Both the position numbers and the translations under genes were made by a program. 17,010 nucleotides of DNA, taken from JBDTMT01 sp033764095. Lineage in GTDB: Bacteria; Desulfobacterota; Binatia; HRBIN30; CADEER01. The stretch spans positions 1 through 17,010 of the forward strand of contig JANRJF010000201.1 in the NCBI GenBank assembly GCA_033764095.1, given 5' to 3'. Shown piece by piece: positions 1 through 6,433 of this stretch; position 1 is the stretch's first letter; each line of letters starts with the position of its first letter. The notes under the pieces were generated by a model. That model was given only the letters and a program-made list of their open reading frames with translations, was not told the DNA's origin and did no database searches.

Positions 1-596
1 GCCTCGACCAGCGCGTTGTCGAGCTTCTCGACCGAGGTGTAGATGGGCAGGATCATGAACGGCAGGAAGGTGTAGACGAGGCCGAGGATCACCGCGCCGG
101 GCGTGTAGAGCATCTCGAACGGCTGCGCGATCAGGCCGTACTGCACCAGCACGCTGTTCAGCAGGCCCTCGTTCTTGAGGATCGTCACCCAGGCGTAGGT
201 GCGGATCAGGAAGCTGGTCCAGAACGGCACCATGACCAGCATCAGCAGCAGGTTGCGCCAGCGCTCCGGGGCGCGGCCGATGAAGTAGGCGACCGGGTAG
301 CCCATCGCCAGGCAGATGGCGGTGGTCAACGCGGCGAAGACGATCGAGCGGATGATGATCTGCAGATAGGTCGGGTCGAAGACCGCCAGGTAGTTCTGCA
401 GCGTGAAGCGGAACACCACCCCGCCGAGCGTGCCGCGCTCGCAGAAGCTGTAGACCAGCATGATCAGCGTCGGCGCGACGACGAACAGCGCCACCCAGGC
501 GAACAGCGGCGCGACCAACAGCCACGCCGCGCGGCTCGGCGGCTTCTGCCGGTTCGGCGCCAGCGCGCTGGCGGCGGTGGTCTCGGCGGTACGCAT
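1..596 (-). CDS. potB: Spermidine/putrescine ABC transporter permease, PotB-like (3' end cut by window edge)
   Basis: Inner-membrane permease subunit of a polyamine ABC importer. 198 complete codons are present, starting at the ATG at 596; the C-terminal part lies beyond the left edge. After a polar N-terminus of about 23 residues come hydrophobic segments near residues 24-50, 80-105, 115-140 and 165-187. The protein shows PotB-family features such as the motif PFWTSFLIRTYAW (about 124-136) and LPFMILPIYTS (178-188). The sequence stops at the beginning of the cytoplasmic EAA loop, which docks the ATPase. It is the last gene of the minus-strand polyamine run, 86 bases after the binding-protein gene, and a 76-base hairpin repeat fills that gap. 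No clear Shine-Dalgarno sequence precedes the start. Family assignment is firm; the polyamine substrate is inferred from the neighbours. Confidence 0.9.
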   Translation of the reverse strand, partial: MRTAETTAASALAPNRQKPPSRAAWLLVAPLFAWVALFVVAPTLIMLVYSFCERGTLGGVVFRFTLQNYLAVFDPTYLQIIIRSIVFAALTTAICLAMGYPVAYFIGRAPERWRNLLLMLVMVPFWTSFLIRTYAWVTILKNEGLLNSVLVQYGLIAQPFEMLYTPGAVILGLVYTFLPFMILPIYTSVEKLDNALVE

Positions 597-606
597 GCGA
601 GGTCGG

Positions 607-682
607 AAGGCTGTTAGGCTGCTAGGCTGTTAGGGGAGGGGCCAGATTCCTTCCCGTAACAGCCTAACAGCGTAACAGCCTC
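607..682. repeat. Palindromic repeat built from 9-base CTGTTAGGC units (copy 1)
   Basis: The left arm (about 607-637) holds three tandem copies of a CTGTTAGGC-like unit. The right arm (about 651-682) holds three reverse-complement copies (GCCTAACAG-like). The arms pair over about 30 bases with only a few mismatches around a loop of roughly 14 bases. The element exactly fills the space between the stop codon of the binding-protein gene and the next start. In RNA it would form a strong hairpin inside the transport operon. A second copy lies at 6181-6259. Confidence 0.85.
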
Positions 683-1720
683 TCATCCCTGCGCCTTCAG
701 ATCGGTGACCAGCTTGTCGATCTCGACGGCGCGGTCGCCGATGTCGCTGAAGGTGTCGAGCTTGTTCTTGCCCGGCGGGTAGCTGGCCGGGTTCTTCAGC
801 TCCTCGGGGCTGAGCAGCTTGCGCGCCTCGAGGTTCGGGTTGGTGTAGGGGAAGTCGGCGGAGATCAGCTTACTGATCTCGGGGCGCAGGATGTAGTTGA
901 TGAACGCCATCGCGCCCTCGGGGTTGGGCGCGTCGACCGGGATGGCGAGGTTGTCGATGAACATGTGCGCCCCCTCGGCGGGCAGCACGTATTTGAACTT
1001 CTCGTTCTCGTTGAAGAGGATCGCCGCCTCGCCCGACCACACCACGCCGAGGTCGACGTCGCCGTTGAGCAGCGCGGTCTTGGGGCTGTCGGAATCGTAG
1101 ACCTGCACCAGCGGCAGCCACTGCGCCAGCACCGGCTTGATCGCCTCCAGGTCGGCGGGCGAGACCTGGTTCGGCCCCTTGCCCTGCGTCGCCAGCGCCC
1201 AGCTGACGATCTCGCGCGGGTCGTCGAGCACGACGATGCGGCCCTTGTGCGCCTCGGTGAAGACGTCCTTGTAGCCCTTCACGTCGTCCTTCACCTTGTC
1301 GGTGTTCACCACGATGCCGACCGTGCCGACCATCCACGGCACGCTGTACTTGTTCTGCGGATCGTGCGGCAGGCCGCGGTACTCGGGGCCGATGTTCTTG
1401 ATGTTCGGCACCTTCGACCAGTCGATCTCCTTCAGCCGGTTCTCCTTCGCCAGCGCCTCGACGGTGTACTCGGAGGGTTGGATGAGGTCGTACTTCTGCG
1501 CGCCGGAGACCAGCTTGGCGAGCATCTCCTCGTTCGAGGCGTAGGTCTCGTAGTTGACCTTGATGCCGGTTTCCTTGGTGAAGCCGTCGATCACCGACTG
1601 CGGCACGTACTCGGACCAGGCGAAGAGGTTCAGTTCCTTGGGCGCTTCGGTCGAGGATTTGCAGCCGGCCAGTCCGATGGCGGCGAGGCCGGCGGCGACG
1701 AGGATGGCGATGCGCTTCAT
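683..1720 (-). CDS. potD: Periplasmic polyamine-binding lipoprotein, PotD/PotF family
   Basis: Substrate-binding subunit of a polyamine ABC importer; 345 residues, a usual family length. The N-terminus is a lipoprotein signal with lipobox LAGC and Cys20 as the lipidation site, so it should be membrane-anchored. Residues matching the known polyamine pocket are visible: W35-S-E37-Y38, the DDPRE stretch (166-170), W228 in VVWSGE, and F254-I-D256. The C-terminal PNLEARKLLSPE (295-306) is typical of PotD. F254 stands where E. coli PotD has Trp255 and PotF has Phe276, so the pocket looks mixed. The ATG at 1720 is preceded by GGAGGG (1724-1729 on the minus strand). The reading frame stays open far upstream into the permease gene, but that part is an out-of-frame shadow. 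It sits 26 bases after potC. Confidence 0.93.
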   Translation of the reverse strand: MKRIAILVAAGLAAIGLAGCKSSTEAPKELNLFAWSEYVPQSVIDGFTKETGIKVNYETYASNEEMLAKLVSGAQKYDLIQPSEYTVEALAKENRLKEIDWSKVPNIKNIGPEYRGLPHDPQNKYSVPWMVGTVGIVVNTDKVKDDVKGYKDVFTEAHKGRIVVLDDPREIVSWALATQGKGPNQVSPADLEAIKPVLAQWLPLVQVYDSDSPKTALLNGDVDLGVVWSGEAAILFNENEKFKYVLPAEGAHMFIDNLAIPVDAPNPEGAMAFINYILRPEISKLISADFPYTNPNLEARKLLSPEELKNPASYPPGKNKLDTFSDIGDRAVEIDKLVTDLKAQG

Positions 1721-1746
1721 AGGCCCTCCGTGGGTTGGCGTGCGGT

Positions 1747-2520
1747 TCACTTGCTGCGCCGCTTGAGCAGCTCGGTGGCGACCACCATCAGCACGGTGGA
1801 GAGGATGAACACCGTCGAGATGGCATTGAGGCTCGGGTCGAGGCCCTTCTTGACGCGGCCGAAGATCTCCAGCGGCAGCGTGCGGGTGCCGGCGCTGGCG
1901 GTGAAGTAGGTGACGATCAACTCGTCGAGCGACAGCGTGAACGACATCAGCGCGCCGGAGACGATCGCCGGCATCAGGTACGGCACCAGCACCTTGCGGA
2001 AGGCCAGCGCCGGCGGCGCGCCGAGGTCCATCGCCGCTTCCTCCAGCGCCGGGTCGAGCCCGGCCAGCCGCGCCTGCACCGCCACCATGACGAACGGGAA
2101 GCAGAAGGTGACGTGCGAGATGATGATGGTGGCGAAGCCGAGGTCGAGGTTGATGACGACGAACAGGATCAACAGGCTGACCCCCATGATCACCTCCGGG
2201 ATGATCATCGGGATGAAGACCAGCGTCTGGACCAGACGGGTCGCCGGAAAGCGGTAGCGGTAGAGCATCCACGCGCCGGCGGTGCCGAGCACCACCGAGG
2301 CCACCGTCGTCACCGCCGCGACGATCAGGCTGTTGTTGAGCGAGCGCACCAGCACGCCGTCGCGCCAGATCGCCGCGTACCACTCCAGGGTGAAGCCCTC
2401 CCAGACGATATTCAGGCGCGAGGTGTTGAACGAGAAGCCGATCAGGATGGCGATGGGGACGTAGAAGAAAACCATCACCAGCGCCGTCCAGATGCCGAGC
2501 GACCAGTTGACCAGCTTCAT
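1747..2520 (-). CDS. potC: Spermidine/putrescine ABC transporter permease, PotC-like
   Basis: Second inner-membrane permease of the importer; 257 residues from the ATG at 2520. The first membrane segment (about 8-30) ends in the PotC-typical FYVPIAILIGFSFN. Further hydrophobic segments lie near 64-85, 96-120, 128-150, 184-205 and 235-250. The EAA loop that contacts the ATPase is at 161-180 (EAAMDLGAPPALAFRKVLVP). A TTG start at 2559 would add 13 residues, but these do not look like PotC, so the ATG is preferred although it has no strong Shine-Dalgarno sequence. It lies 81 bases downstream of the amidohydrolase gene and 26 bases before the binding-protein gene, in one apparent operon. Confidence 0.92.
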   Translation of the reverse strand: MKLVNWSLGIWTALVMVFFYVPIAILIGFSFNTSRLNIVWEGFTLEWYAAIWRDGVLVRSLNNSLIVAAVTTVASVVLGTAGAWMLYRYRFPATRLVQTLVFIPMIIPEVIMGVSLLILFVVINLDLGFATIIISHVTFCFPFVMVAVQARLAGLDPALEEAAMDLGAPPALAFRKVLVPYLMPAIVSGALMSFTLSLDELIVTYFTASAGTRTLPLEIFGRVKKGLDPSLNAISTVFILSTVLMVVATELLKRRSK

Positions 2521-2601
2521 GGCGTGAGCCGCGTGTACAACCGGTGAGGAATTTTGCAACCCGGGCAGTCGGTCCGGTTGGACGAAGACGGCCTCGACCG
2601 C

Positions 2602-3525
2602 TCAGCCGAACACCGCGCGCGCCGCCTCGAACGTGTTGAGGTGCACGCGCACGATCTTGCTGGTGTCCTTGGTGTAGCCGCCGGCCAGCACCCAGGCGAT
2701 CGGCAGCGCCGCGCGCTTCGCCCAGTCGAAGACGCGGCGGTCGCGCTCGCGCAGGTCGTCGTGGTCGAGCGCCAGCGGCGAGTAGGGGTCCTCGCGGTAG
2801 GGGTCGGCGCCGGCCTGGTAGAGGATCAGGTCCGGCCGGCCCCAGGCGAGCAGGCGGGCGAGGCCGTCATCCATCGCCGCCAGCATCTCACGGCGGCCGC
2901 TGCCGTTCGGCAGCGCGATCGACTGGTGGTTGGGGCCGTCGCTGTGGCGCACGGTGTCGACGTCCCTGAACGCCTGGTTCTGGTGGTAGTCGTTGCCGTA
3001 GATCGACAGATTGAAGAGGTAGGGACGCGCCGGCGCCAGCGAGGCGGTGCCGTTGCCGTAGTGCAGATCCATGTCCACCACCGCGATGCGGGCGATGGCG
3101 CCGTCGCCCTTCAGCCGGTCGGCGGTCACCACCAGGCTGTTGAAGGTGCAGAAACCCTCGCCGTGGTCGGCGTGGGCGTGGTGGAAGCCGCTCACCAGCG
3201 CCGCGGCGATGCCGTCCTGCAGTGCCCGCCGCGCCGCCGCCAGGCAGCCGCCGCCGGTCAGCCGCACCGACGGGTAGAGCTGCGGCGACCAGGGGAATTT
3301 CTGCGATTCGGCCAGCGCGCGCGGCTCGCCACTGCGCACCGCGCCGACATAGTCCGGTGTGTGGACGAGCAGCAGATCGGCCTCGCTGAGCGGCGCCGGC
3401 GCTTCCAGTCGCACGCCCGGCGCGTCGCGCAGCGCGTCGGCGACCAGCGAGAACTTGGTGATCGGCATGACGTGCGAGTCGCCGATCGGCGCCGCGTAGC
3501 CCGCGTCGTAGTACGTCGTGATCAT
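2602..3525 (-). CDS. HDAC-fold amidohydrolase, candidate acetylpolyamine deacetylase
   Basis: Zinc amidohydrolase of the arginase/histone-deacetylase fold, 307 residues. The catalytic set is intact: His115-His116 (HHAHADHGEGFC), D151-M-D153-L-H155 with D153 and H155 as zinc ligands, D241 as the third ligand (GADPYREDP), and Tyr284 in AGGY as the transition-state tyrosine. Bacterial members remove acetyl groups from acetylpolyamines, acetyl-lysine or similar acylamides. The position directly upstream of a polyamine importer on the same strand makes acetylpolyamines the favoured substrate, which is an inference from context. The frame is open for 28 more residues upstream, but those are encoded by the 3544-3693 repeat, so the ATG at 3525 (MITTYYD) is chosen. 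A generic lysine or acetoin-type deacetylase remains possible. Confidence 0.88.
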   Translation of the reverse strand: MITTYYDAGYAAPIGDSHVMPITKFSLVADALRDAPGVRLEAPAPLSEADLLLVHTPDYVGAVRSGEPRALAESQKFPWSPQLYPSVRLTGGGCLAAARRALQDGIAAALVSGFHHAHADHGEGFCTFNSLVVTADRLKGDGAIARIAVVDMDLHYGNGTASLAPARPYLFNLSIYGNDYHQNQAFRDVDTVRHSDGPNHQSIALPNGSGRREMLAAMDDGLARLLAWGRPDLILYQAGADPYREDPYSPLALDHDDLRERDRRVFDWAKRAALPIAWVLAGGYTKDTSKIVRVHLNTFEAARAVFG

Positions 3526-3543
3526 CAGGCCGCCCCCCGCTCT

Positions 3544-3693
3544 GAAGCGATGAGCGACGAGCGATGAGCGATGAGGGCGCTCACTCGAGGCGCATCGCTC
3601 GGCACCCATCGCTCATCGCTCCGATGGCTCATCGCTCGGCCCTCATCGCTCATCGCTTCCGGGTCGCTCATCGCTTTCGAACCGCGCATCGCT
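3544..3693. repeat. Repeat tract of 9-base GCGATGAGC units in both orientations
   Basis: About 150 bases made largely of GCGATGAGC (left part, 3544-3577) and its reverse complement GCTCATCGC (right part, about 3590-3693), with short degenerate spacers. The right arm at 3640-3659 pairs with the left arm around 3558-3577. It fills the space between the acetyltransferase stop codon and the deacetylase start. Units are imperfectly spaced, and there is no conserved spacer length as in CRISPR. Confidence 0.85.
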
Positions 3694-3695
3694 GT

Positions 3696-4547
3696 TCAGT
3701 CCAACGGGCGCCGCAGGCGCACCGTTTCACCCGGGCCGGGGAGATGATCGAGCAGCGCCCACAGCGGCGCCATGTGGTCGGCGCGCATGTGGACGCCGAA
3801 CATGGTGTAGAGCGCTGCGACGACGGCGCGCACCTCGGCGCCGGGCAGGGTGGGCTCGGCTTCGCGCCCGACCCGGCGGATGACCAGCGCCAGCGGCACC
3901 GGCTGCACGGAGGAGGCGGCGATCTCGGCCGCCGGGCGGAAGTCGGGTTGCATGTAGCGCACCGAGTCGGGGTCGAGCTTGAGGAAGCCGGCGCGGTCGT
4001 AGGAACGCAGCCGCGCCATGACCATCGGCGTCACGCCGTCGGGATGCTCCATCTCCGCCACCAGGGTGATGCGATCGATCGCCGTCTCGCCCGCCTCGGC
4101 GACGCATTCGCGCGCCGTCTGCAGCGGAAAGGCGCGCAGCCAGGCAGACAGGCCGCCGCCGCGCATCGGCGGCTCGACGATGACGTGCGACAGATGGACG
4201 ATCACCTGGCCGGGATGCGTGGCGCGATGCGGCGGGGCGGGGACGATGGCGGTATGGTCGCGCAGTCCGACGATCTCGTCGCCGCGCAGCACCGCCAGCA
4301 TCTCGTAGCGCAGCGCATGGTGGTTGATCGGCCGGCGCGGATCCCAGCCGAGTCGTTGCGCGATCACCTCGCGCTTCTCCATCTCGCCGCGCGGGCCGAA
4401 CTCCGCCCACAGCCGATCGTACAGCCGTGCGAAGAGCGGATGCTCGGGCGAGCGCACCCGTTCGATGCGCAGCGCGCCCCAGTCCACGTCCAGCCCGCGC
4501 CCGTCGCCGGGGGCGAGATCGTCGGCGATCAGCTGCACCGGCTCCAC
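3696..4547 (-). CDS. GNAT-fold N-acetyltransferase, substrate unknown
   Basis: 283 residues from a GTG start at 4547. The middle shows a GNAT core: a strand HLSHVIV (118-124), then the acetyl-CoA pyrophosphate loop PPMRGGGLSAWL (126-137, Arg129-Gly130-x-Gly132), and later YDRAGFLKLDP (183-193), which resembles the motif B region. About 90 residues of extra sequence follow with no motif that I recognise. It is the first gene of the minus-strand polyamine run, 170 bases upstream of the amidohydrolase, so it may acetylate a polyamine or related amine (inference). The start is uncertain: no Shine-Dalgarno sequence is visible, the reading frame runs on into a palindrome at 4558, and the next Met is far inside. 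The catalytic base cannot be assigned by eye. Confidence 0.75.
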   Translation of the reverse strand: MEPVQLIADDLAPGDGRGLDVDWGALRIERVRSPEHPLFARLYDRLWAEFGPRGEMEKREVIAQRLGWDPRRPINHHALRYEMLAVLRGDEIVGLRDHTAIVPAPPHRATHPGQVIVHLSHVIVEPPMRGGGLSAWLRAFPLQTARECVAEAGETAIDRITLVAEMEHPDGVTPMVMARLRSYDRAGFLKLDPDSVRYMQPDFRPAAEIAASSVQPVPLALVIRRVGREAEPTLPGAEVRAVVAALYTMFGVHMRADHMAPLWALLDHLPGPGETVRLRRPLD

Positions 4548-4557
4548 GCCTGAGTCT

Positions 4558-4760
4558 AGCCACAGATCACCGCGGATGAATACGGATCCTGTTCAGACCG
4601 AGTCCGCGCGCAGGCGCGCCCAGGAGTCCACAGAAGACACAGAACCCCACCGAGAACACGGAGGCGCGCATCTCGTGATCGCCTCCGTGCTCTCTGTGGT
4701 TCTCAGTGTTCATCTGTGGATGTCGTTGGGATTGGTGTTCATCCGTGTGCATCTGTGGCT
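4558..4760. repeat. Nested imperfect palindrome of about 203 bases
   Basis: Outer arms 4558-4589 and 4729-4760 match as inverted repeats (AGCCACAGAT...GGATCC against its reverse complement, with a few mismatches and indels). Inner arms 4628-4666 and 4680-4719 also match as inverted repeats (CCACAGA...CACGGAGGCG). The central loop is about 13 bases, and 4590-4627 is unpaired on the left side only. The CACAGATG/CACGGATG words resemble dispersed intergenic repeats known from many environmental bacteria. It occupies nearly all of the space between two divergent start codons (4547 and 4771). Confidence 0.88.
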
Positions 4761-4770
4761 AAACTCCGGC

Positions 4771-6117
4771 ATGGACGCCGCCCACCTCGCCACGCTGCGC
4801 AGGCTCGACGAAGCACATCACCTGCACCCGTTCACCGACCATACCGACCTGCACCGGCAGGGGACGCACGTCATCCAGGAGGCGTCCGGCTGCTATGTCA
4901 CCGACGAGACCGGCCAGCGCCTGCTCGACGGGCTCGCCGGCCTGTGGTGCGTCAACGTCGGCTACGGGCGGCGCGAGATCGCCGACGCGGTGCACCGGCA
5001 GATGACGGCGGTGTGCTACTACCCGTCGTTCTTCAACACCACCACCGAGCCGACCATCCTGCTCGCCGACAAGCTCGCCGGCTACGCGCCGGCCGGGCTG
5101 CGCAAGGTGTTCTTCTCCAACTCCGGCTCCGAGGCCAATGAGACGGCGCTGAAGCTGATCCGCGGCTACCAGAAACTGCGCGGCCGCGGCGCCAAGGCGA
5201 AGATCCTCAGCCGCACGTTCAGCTACCATGGCGTCGGCCTGGCGACGACCAGCCTGACCGGCCTGCCGTCCTGCTACCAGCCGTTCGACCTGCCGCTGCC
5301 CGGCTTCATCCACGTCCCCGGCCCGCATCCCTACGGCGTCGACAGCGAGCAGTCGCCGGCGCAGTTCGCCGAGTGGTGCCTGGAGGAGACCGAGCGCATC
5401 ATCCAGCGCGAGGGCGCCGACAGCATCGCGGCGCTGTTCGCCGAGCCGGTGCAGGGCGCCGGCGGCGTCATCGTGCCGCCACCCGGCTACCTGCGCGCGC
5501 TGCGCGATCTCTGCCGCCGCCACGACATCCTGTTCGTCGCCGACGAGGTCATCACCGGCTTTGGCCGCCTCGGCGCCTGGTTCGCCTCCGAGATGTGGGG
5601 CCTGGAGCCCGACCTGCTGGTGATGGCGAAGGGCATCACCAGCGGCTACGTGCCGCTCGGCGCGACGATGGTGTGCGACGCGGTCGCCGACACGCTGGAG
5701 CGCGGCGGCTACCTGGCGCACGGCTTCACCTACAGCGGCCATCCGGTCGCCACCGCCGCCGGTCTCGCCAACCTGACCATCATCGAGCGCGAGGGGTTGG
5801 TCGAGCGCGTGCGCGACGACGTCGGTCCCTACTTCCAGCAGAAGCTGCACGCCTTCGCCGGCCATCCCGCCGTCGGCGAGGTGCGCGGCACCGGCCTGAT
5901 CGGCGCCCTCGACCTGCTGCCGCGCGGCGGCAAGCCGGCGCGCCAGAACCCGCCGGTGCTCGGCAACAAGGCCGTCGCGCTGGCGCGCGGCGAAGGGGTG
6001 ATCGTCCGCGGCATCCGCGACCTGATCGCCATCGCCCCGCCGCTGATCATCACCCGCGCAGAGATCGACGTCGTCTTCGCCGCCATCGGCAAAGTGCTCG
6101 ACCGCTTGTGGGACTAG
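4771..6117 (+). CDS. spuC: Class III PLP aminotransferase, SpuC-like (putrescine/polyamine--pyruvate transaminase)
   Basis: Transfers an amino group from a diamine such as putrescine to pyruvate, or does a related omega-amino transamination, using pyridoxal phosphate in the cytoplasm. 448 residues, full length. Key features: HLHPFTD near the N-terminus (18-23), GLWCVNVGYGR (57-67), the phosphate-binding NSGSEANETA (117-126), SYHG (151-154), the cofactor-contacting Asp258 in DEVITGFGR, the Schiff-base Lys287 in MAKGITSGY, and HGFTYSGHPVA (317-327). The pattern closely follows Pseudomonas SpuC as I recall it. The beta-alanine or other omega-amine transaminases of the same fold are the alternative. 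The open frame upstream runs through the palindrome and is not believed. The ATG at 4771 lacks a clear Shine-Dalgarno sequence. It diverges from the polyamine operon. Confidence 0.88.
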   Translation: MDAAHLATLRRLDEAHHLHPFTDHTDLHRQGTHVIQEASGCYVTDETGQRLLDGLAGLWCVNVGYGRREIADAVHRQMTAVCYYPSFFNTTTEPTILLADKLAGYAPAGLRKVFFSNSGSEANETALKLIRGYQKLRGRGAKAKILSRTFSYHGVGLATTSLTGLPSCYQPFDLPLPGFIHVPGPHPYGVDSEQSPAQFAEWCLEETERIIQREGADSIAALFAEPVQGAGGVIVPPPGYLRALRDLCRRHDILFVADEVITGFGRLGAWFASEMWGLEPDLLVMAKGITSGYVPLGATMVCDAVADTLERGGYLAHGFTYSGHPVATAAGLANLTIIEREGLVERVRDDVGPYFQQKLHAFAGHPAVGEVRGTGLIGALDLLPRGGKPARQNPPVLGNKAVALARGEGVIVRGIRDLIAIAPPLIITRAEIDVVFAAIGKVLDRLWD

Positions 6118-6123
6118 CCTTTT

Positions 6124-6145
6124 CCCCCTTTGAAAAAGGGGGCTT
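6124..6145 (+). terminator. Possible intrinsic terminator after the aminotransferase
   Basis: An 8-base perfect stem, CCCCCTTT (6124-6131) with AAAGGGGG (6135-6142), and a GAA loop, followed by CTTT, begins 7 bases after the stop codon. It fits a terminator. The words also match a dispersed repeat whose relative lies at 6333-6365, so the role is uncertain. Confidence 0.55.
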
Positions 6146-6180
6146 TGCCCGGCAATTCGTTGCCTCGATCAGCGCCGCGG

Positions 6181-6259
6181 ACGAGGCTGTTAGGCAGTTG
6201 GCGGTTAGGGCAGATCCGAACCCCTAACAGCGAGCAGCCTAACAGCCTAACAGCCTCGT
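6181..6259. repeat. Palindromic repeat built from 9-base CTGTTAGGC units (copy 2)
   Basis: The left arm ACGAGGCTGTTAGGC begins at 6181. The right arm, about 6220-6259, carries CCTAACAG-type units ending GCCTCGT. The outer 15 bases pair perfectly and the inner part has an insertion of about 6 bases. Same unit and layout as 607-682. Confidence 0.85.
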
Positions 6260-6270
6260 CCCGTGGGTCC

Positions 6271-6312
6271 GCATCTCTCCGCGTCTCGGCGTCTCCGCGG
6301 TGAAGGTTCTTT
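6271..6312. repeat. Dispersed-repeat-like segment rich in CTCCGCGTCTC words
   Basis: Contains CTCCGCGTCTCGGCGTCTCCGCGGTGAA, an internally repetitive run of CGTCTC and CTCCGCG words. It resembles intergenic repeats I know from other bacterial genomes. It lies directly between the 6181-6259 palindrome and the 6333-6365 element, in a non-coding mosaic. Confidence 0.5.
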
Positions 6313-6332
6313 GTCAGATCCAGGTTAGGAAG

Positions 6333-6365
6333 TCCCCCACGCTCCCATTTTTCAAAGAAGGGGGA
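6333..6365. repeat. CCCCC...TTTTTCAAAG...GGGGG inverted element
   Basis: TCCCCCACGCTCCC, then TTTTTCAAAGAAGGGGGA. The ends are complementary and the inner part carries the same TTTxxAAA and G-run words as 6124-6145. Its right edge abuts and partly supplies the Shine-Dalgarno sequence of the next gene. Confidence 0.6.
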
Positions 6366-6370
6366 AGGAG
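6365..6370 (+). promoter_or_regulatory. Ribosome binding site deciding the start at 6378
   Basis: AAGGAG sits 7 bases before the ATG at 6378. It selects this start over an upstream ATG at 6300 that would translate repeat sequence. Confidence 0.75.
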
Positions 6371-6377
6371 CTTCGAG

Positions 6378-6433
6378 ATGGCGCACGCACACCACGACAT
6401 CCCCCTACGCAGCCGTTCGTTGTGGCGCTCGGC
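6378..6433 (+). repeat. Duplicated 5'-coding segment, copy A (matches 7498-7551)
   Basis: The first 22 bases match the start of the methyltransferase gene at 21 positions (both encode MAHAHHD). Further on, CCGTTCGT (6413-6420) and CGCTCGGC (6426-6433) recur in the same order and spacing at 7531-7538 and 7544-7551, after a net 2-base length difference. Confidence 0.7.

Noticed and set aside
683..2383. A 566-residue minus-strand reading frame joining the binding protein to upstream sequence
   Set aside because: The upstream 221 residues are Arg/His/Gly-rich and out of frame with the PotC gene, which occupies that DNA. The lipoprotein start at 1720 has a Shine-Dalgarno sequence and a signal peptide.
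2521..2559. TTG start for potC
   Set aside because: It adds 13 residues not seen in the family, and the ATG at 2520 gives a normal N-terminus.
3526..3609. N-terminal extension of the HDAC-fold protein
   Set aside because: It is encoded by the GCGATGAGC repeat tract (SSLVAHRFR-like peptide) and does not match the family; the ATG at 3525 gives the normal N-terminus.
3544..3693. CRISPR-like array
   Set aside because: Units are 9 bases, run in both orientations, and there are no constant-length unique spacers or cas genes.
4324..4770. Long N-terminal extension of the aminotransferase
   Set aside because: It would be translated through the antisense of the acetyltransferase gene and the palindrome; class III aminotransferases of this type begin near 4771.
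6300..6377. ATG at 6300 as start of the archaemetzincin-like protein
   Set aside because: The added residues are encoded by repeat sequence; the ATG at 6378 has AAGGAG at good spacing.
6114..6395. 93-residue minus-strand reading frame over the repeat mosaic
   Set aside because: Its peptide (for example HRGDAETRRDAD) is what repeat sequences give when translated; such frames recur as spurious calls.
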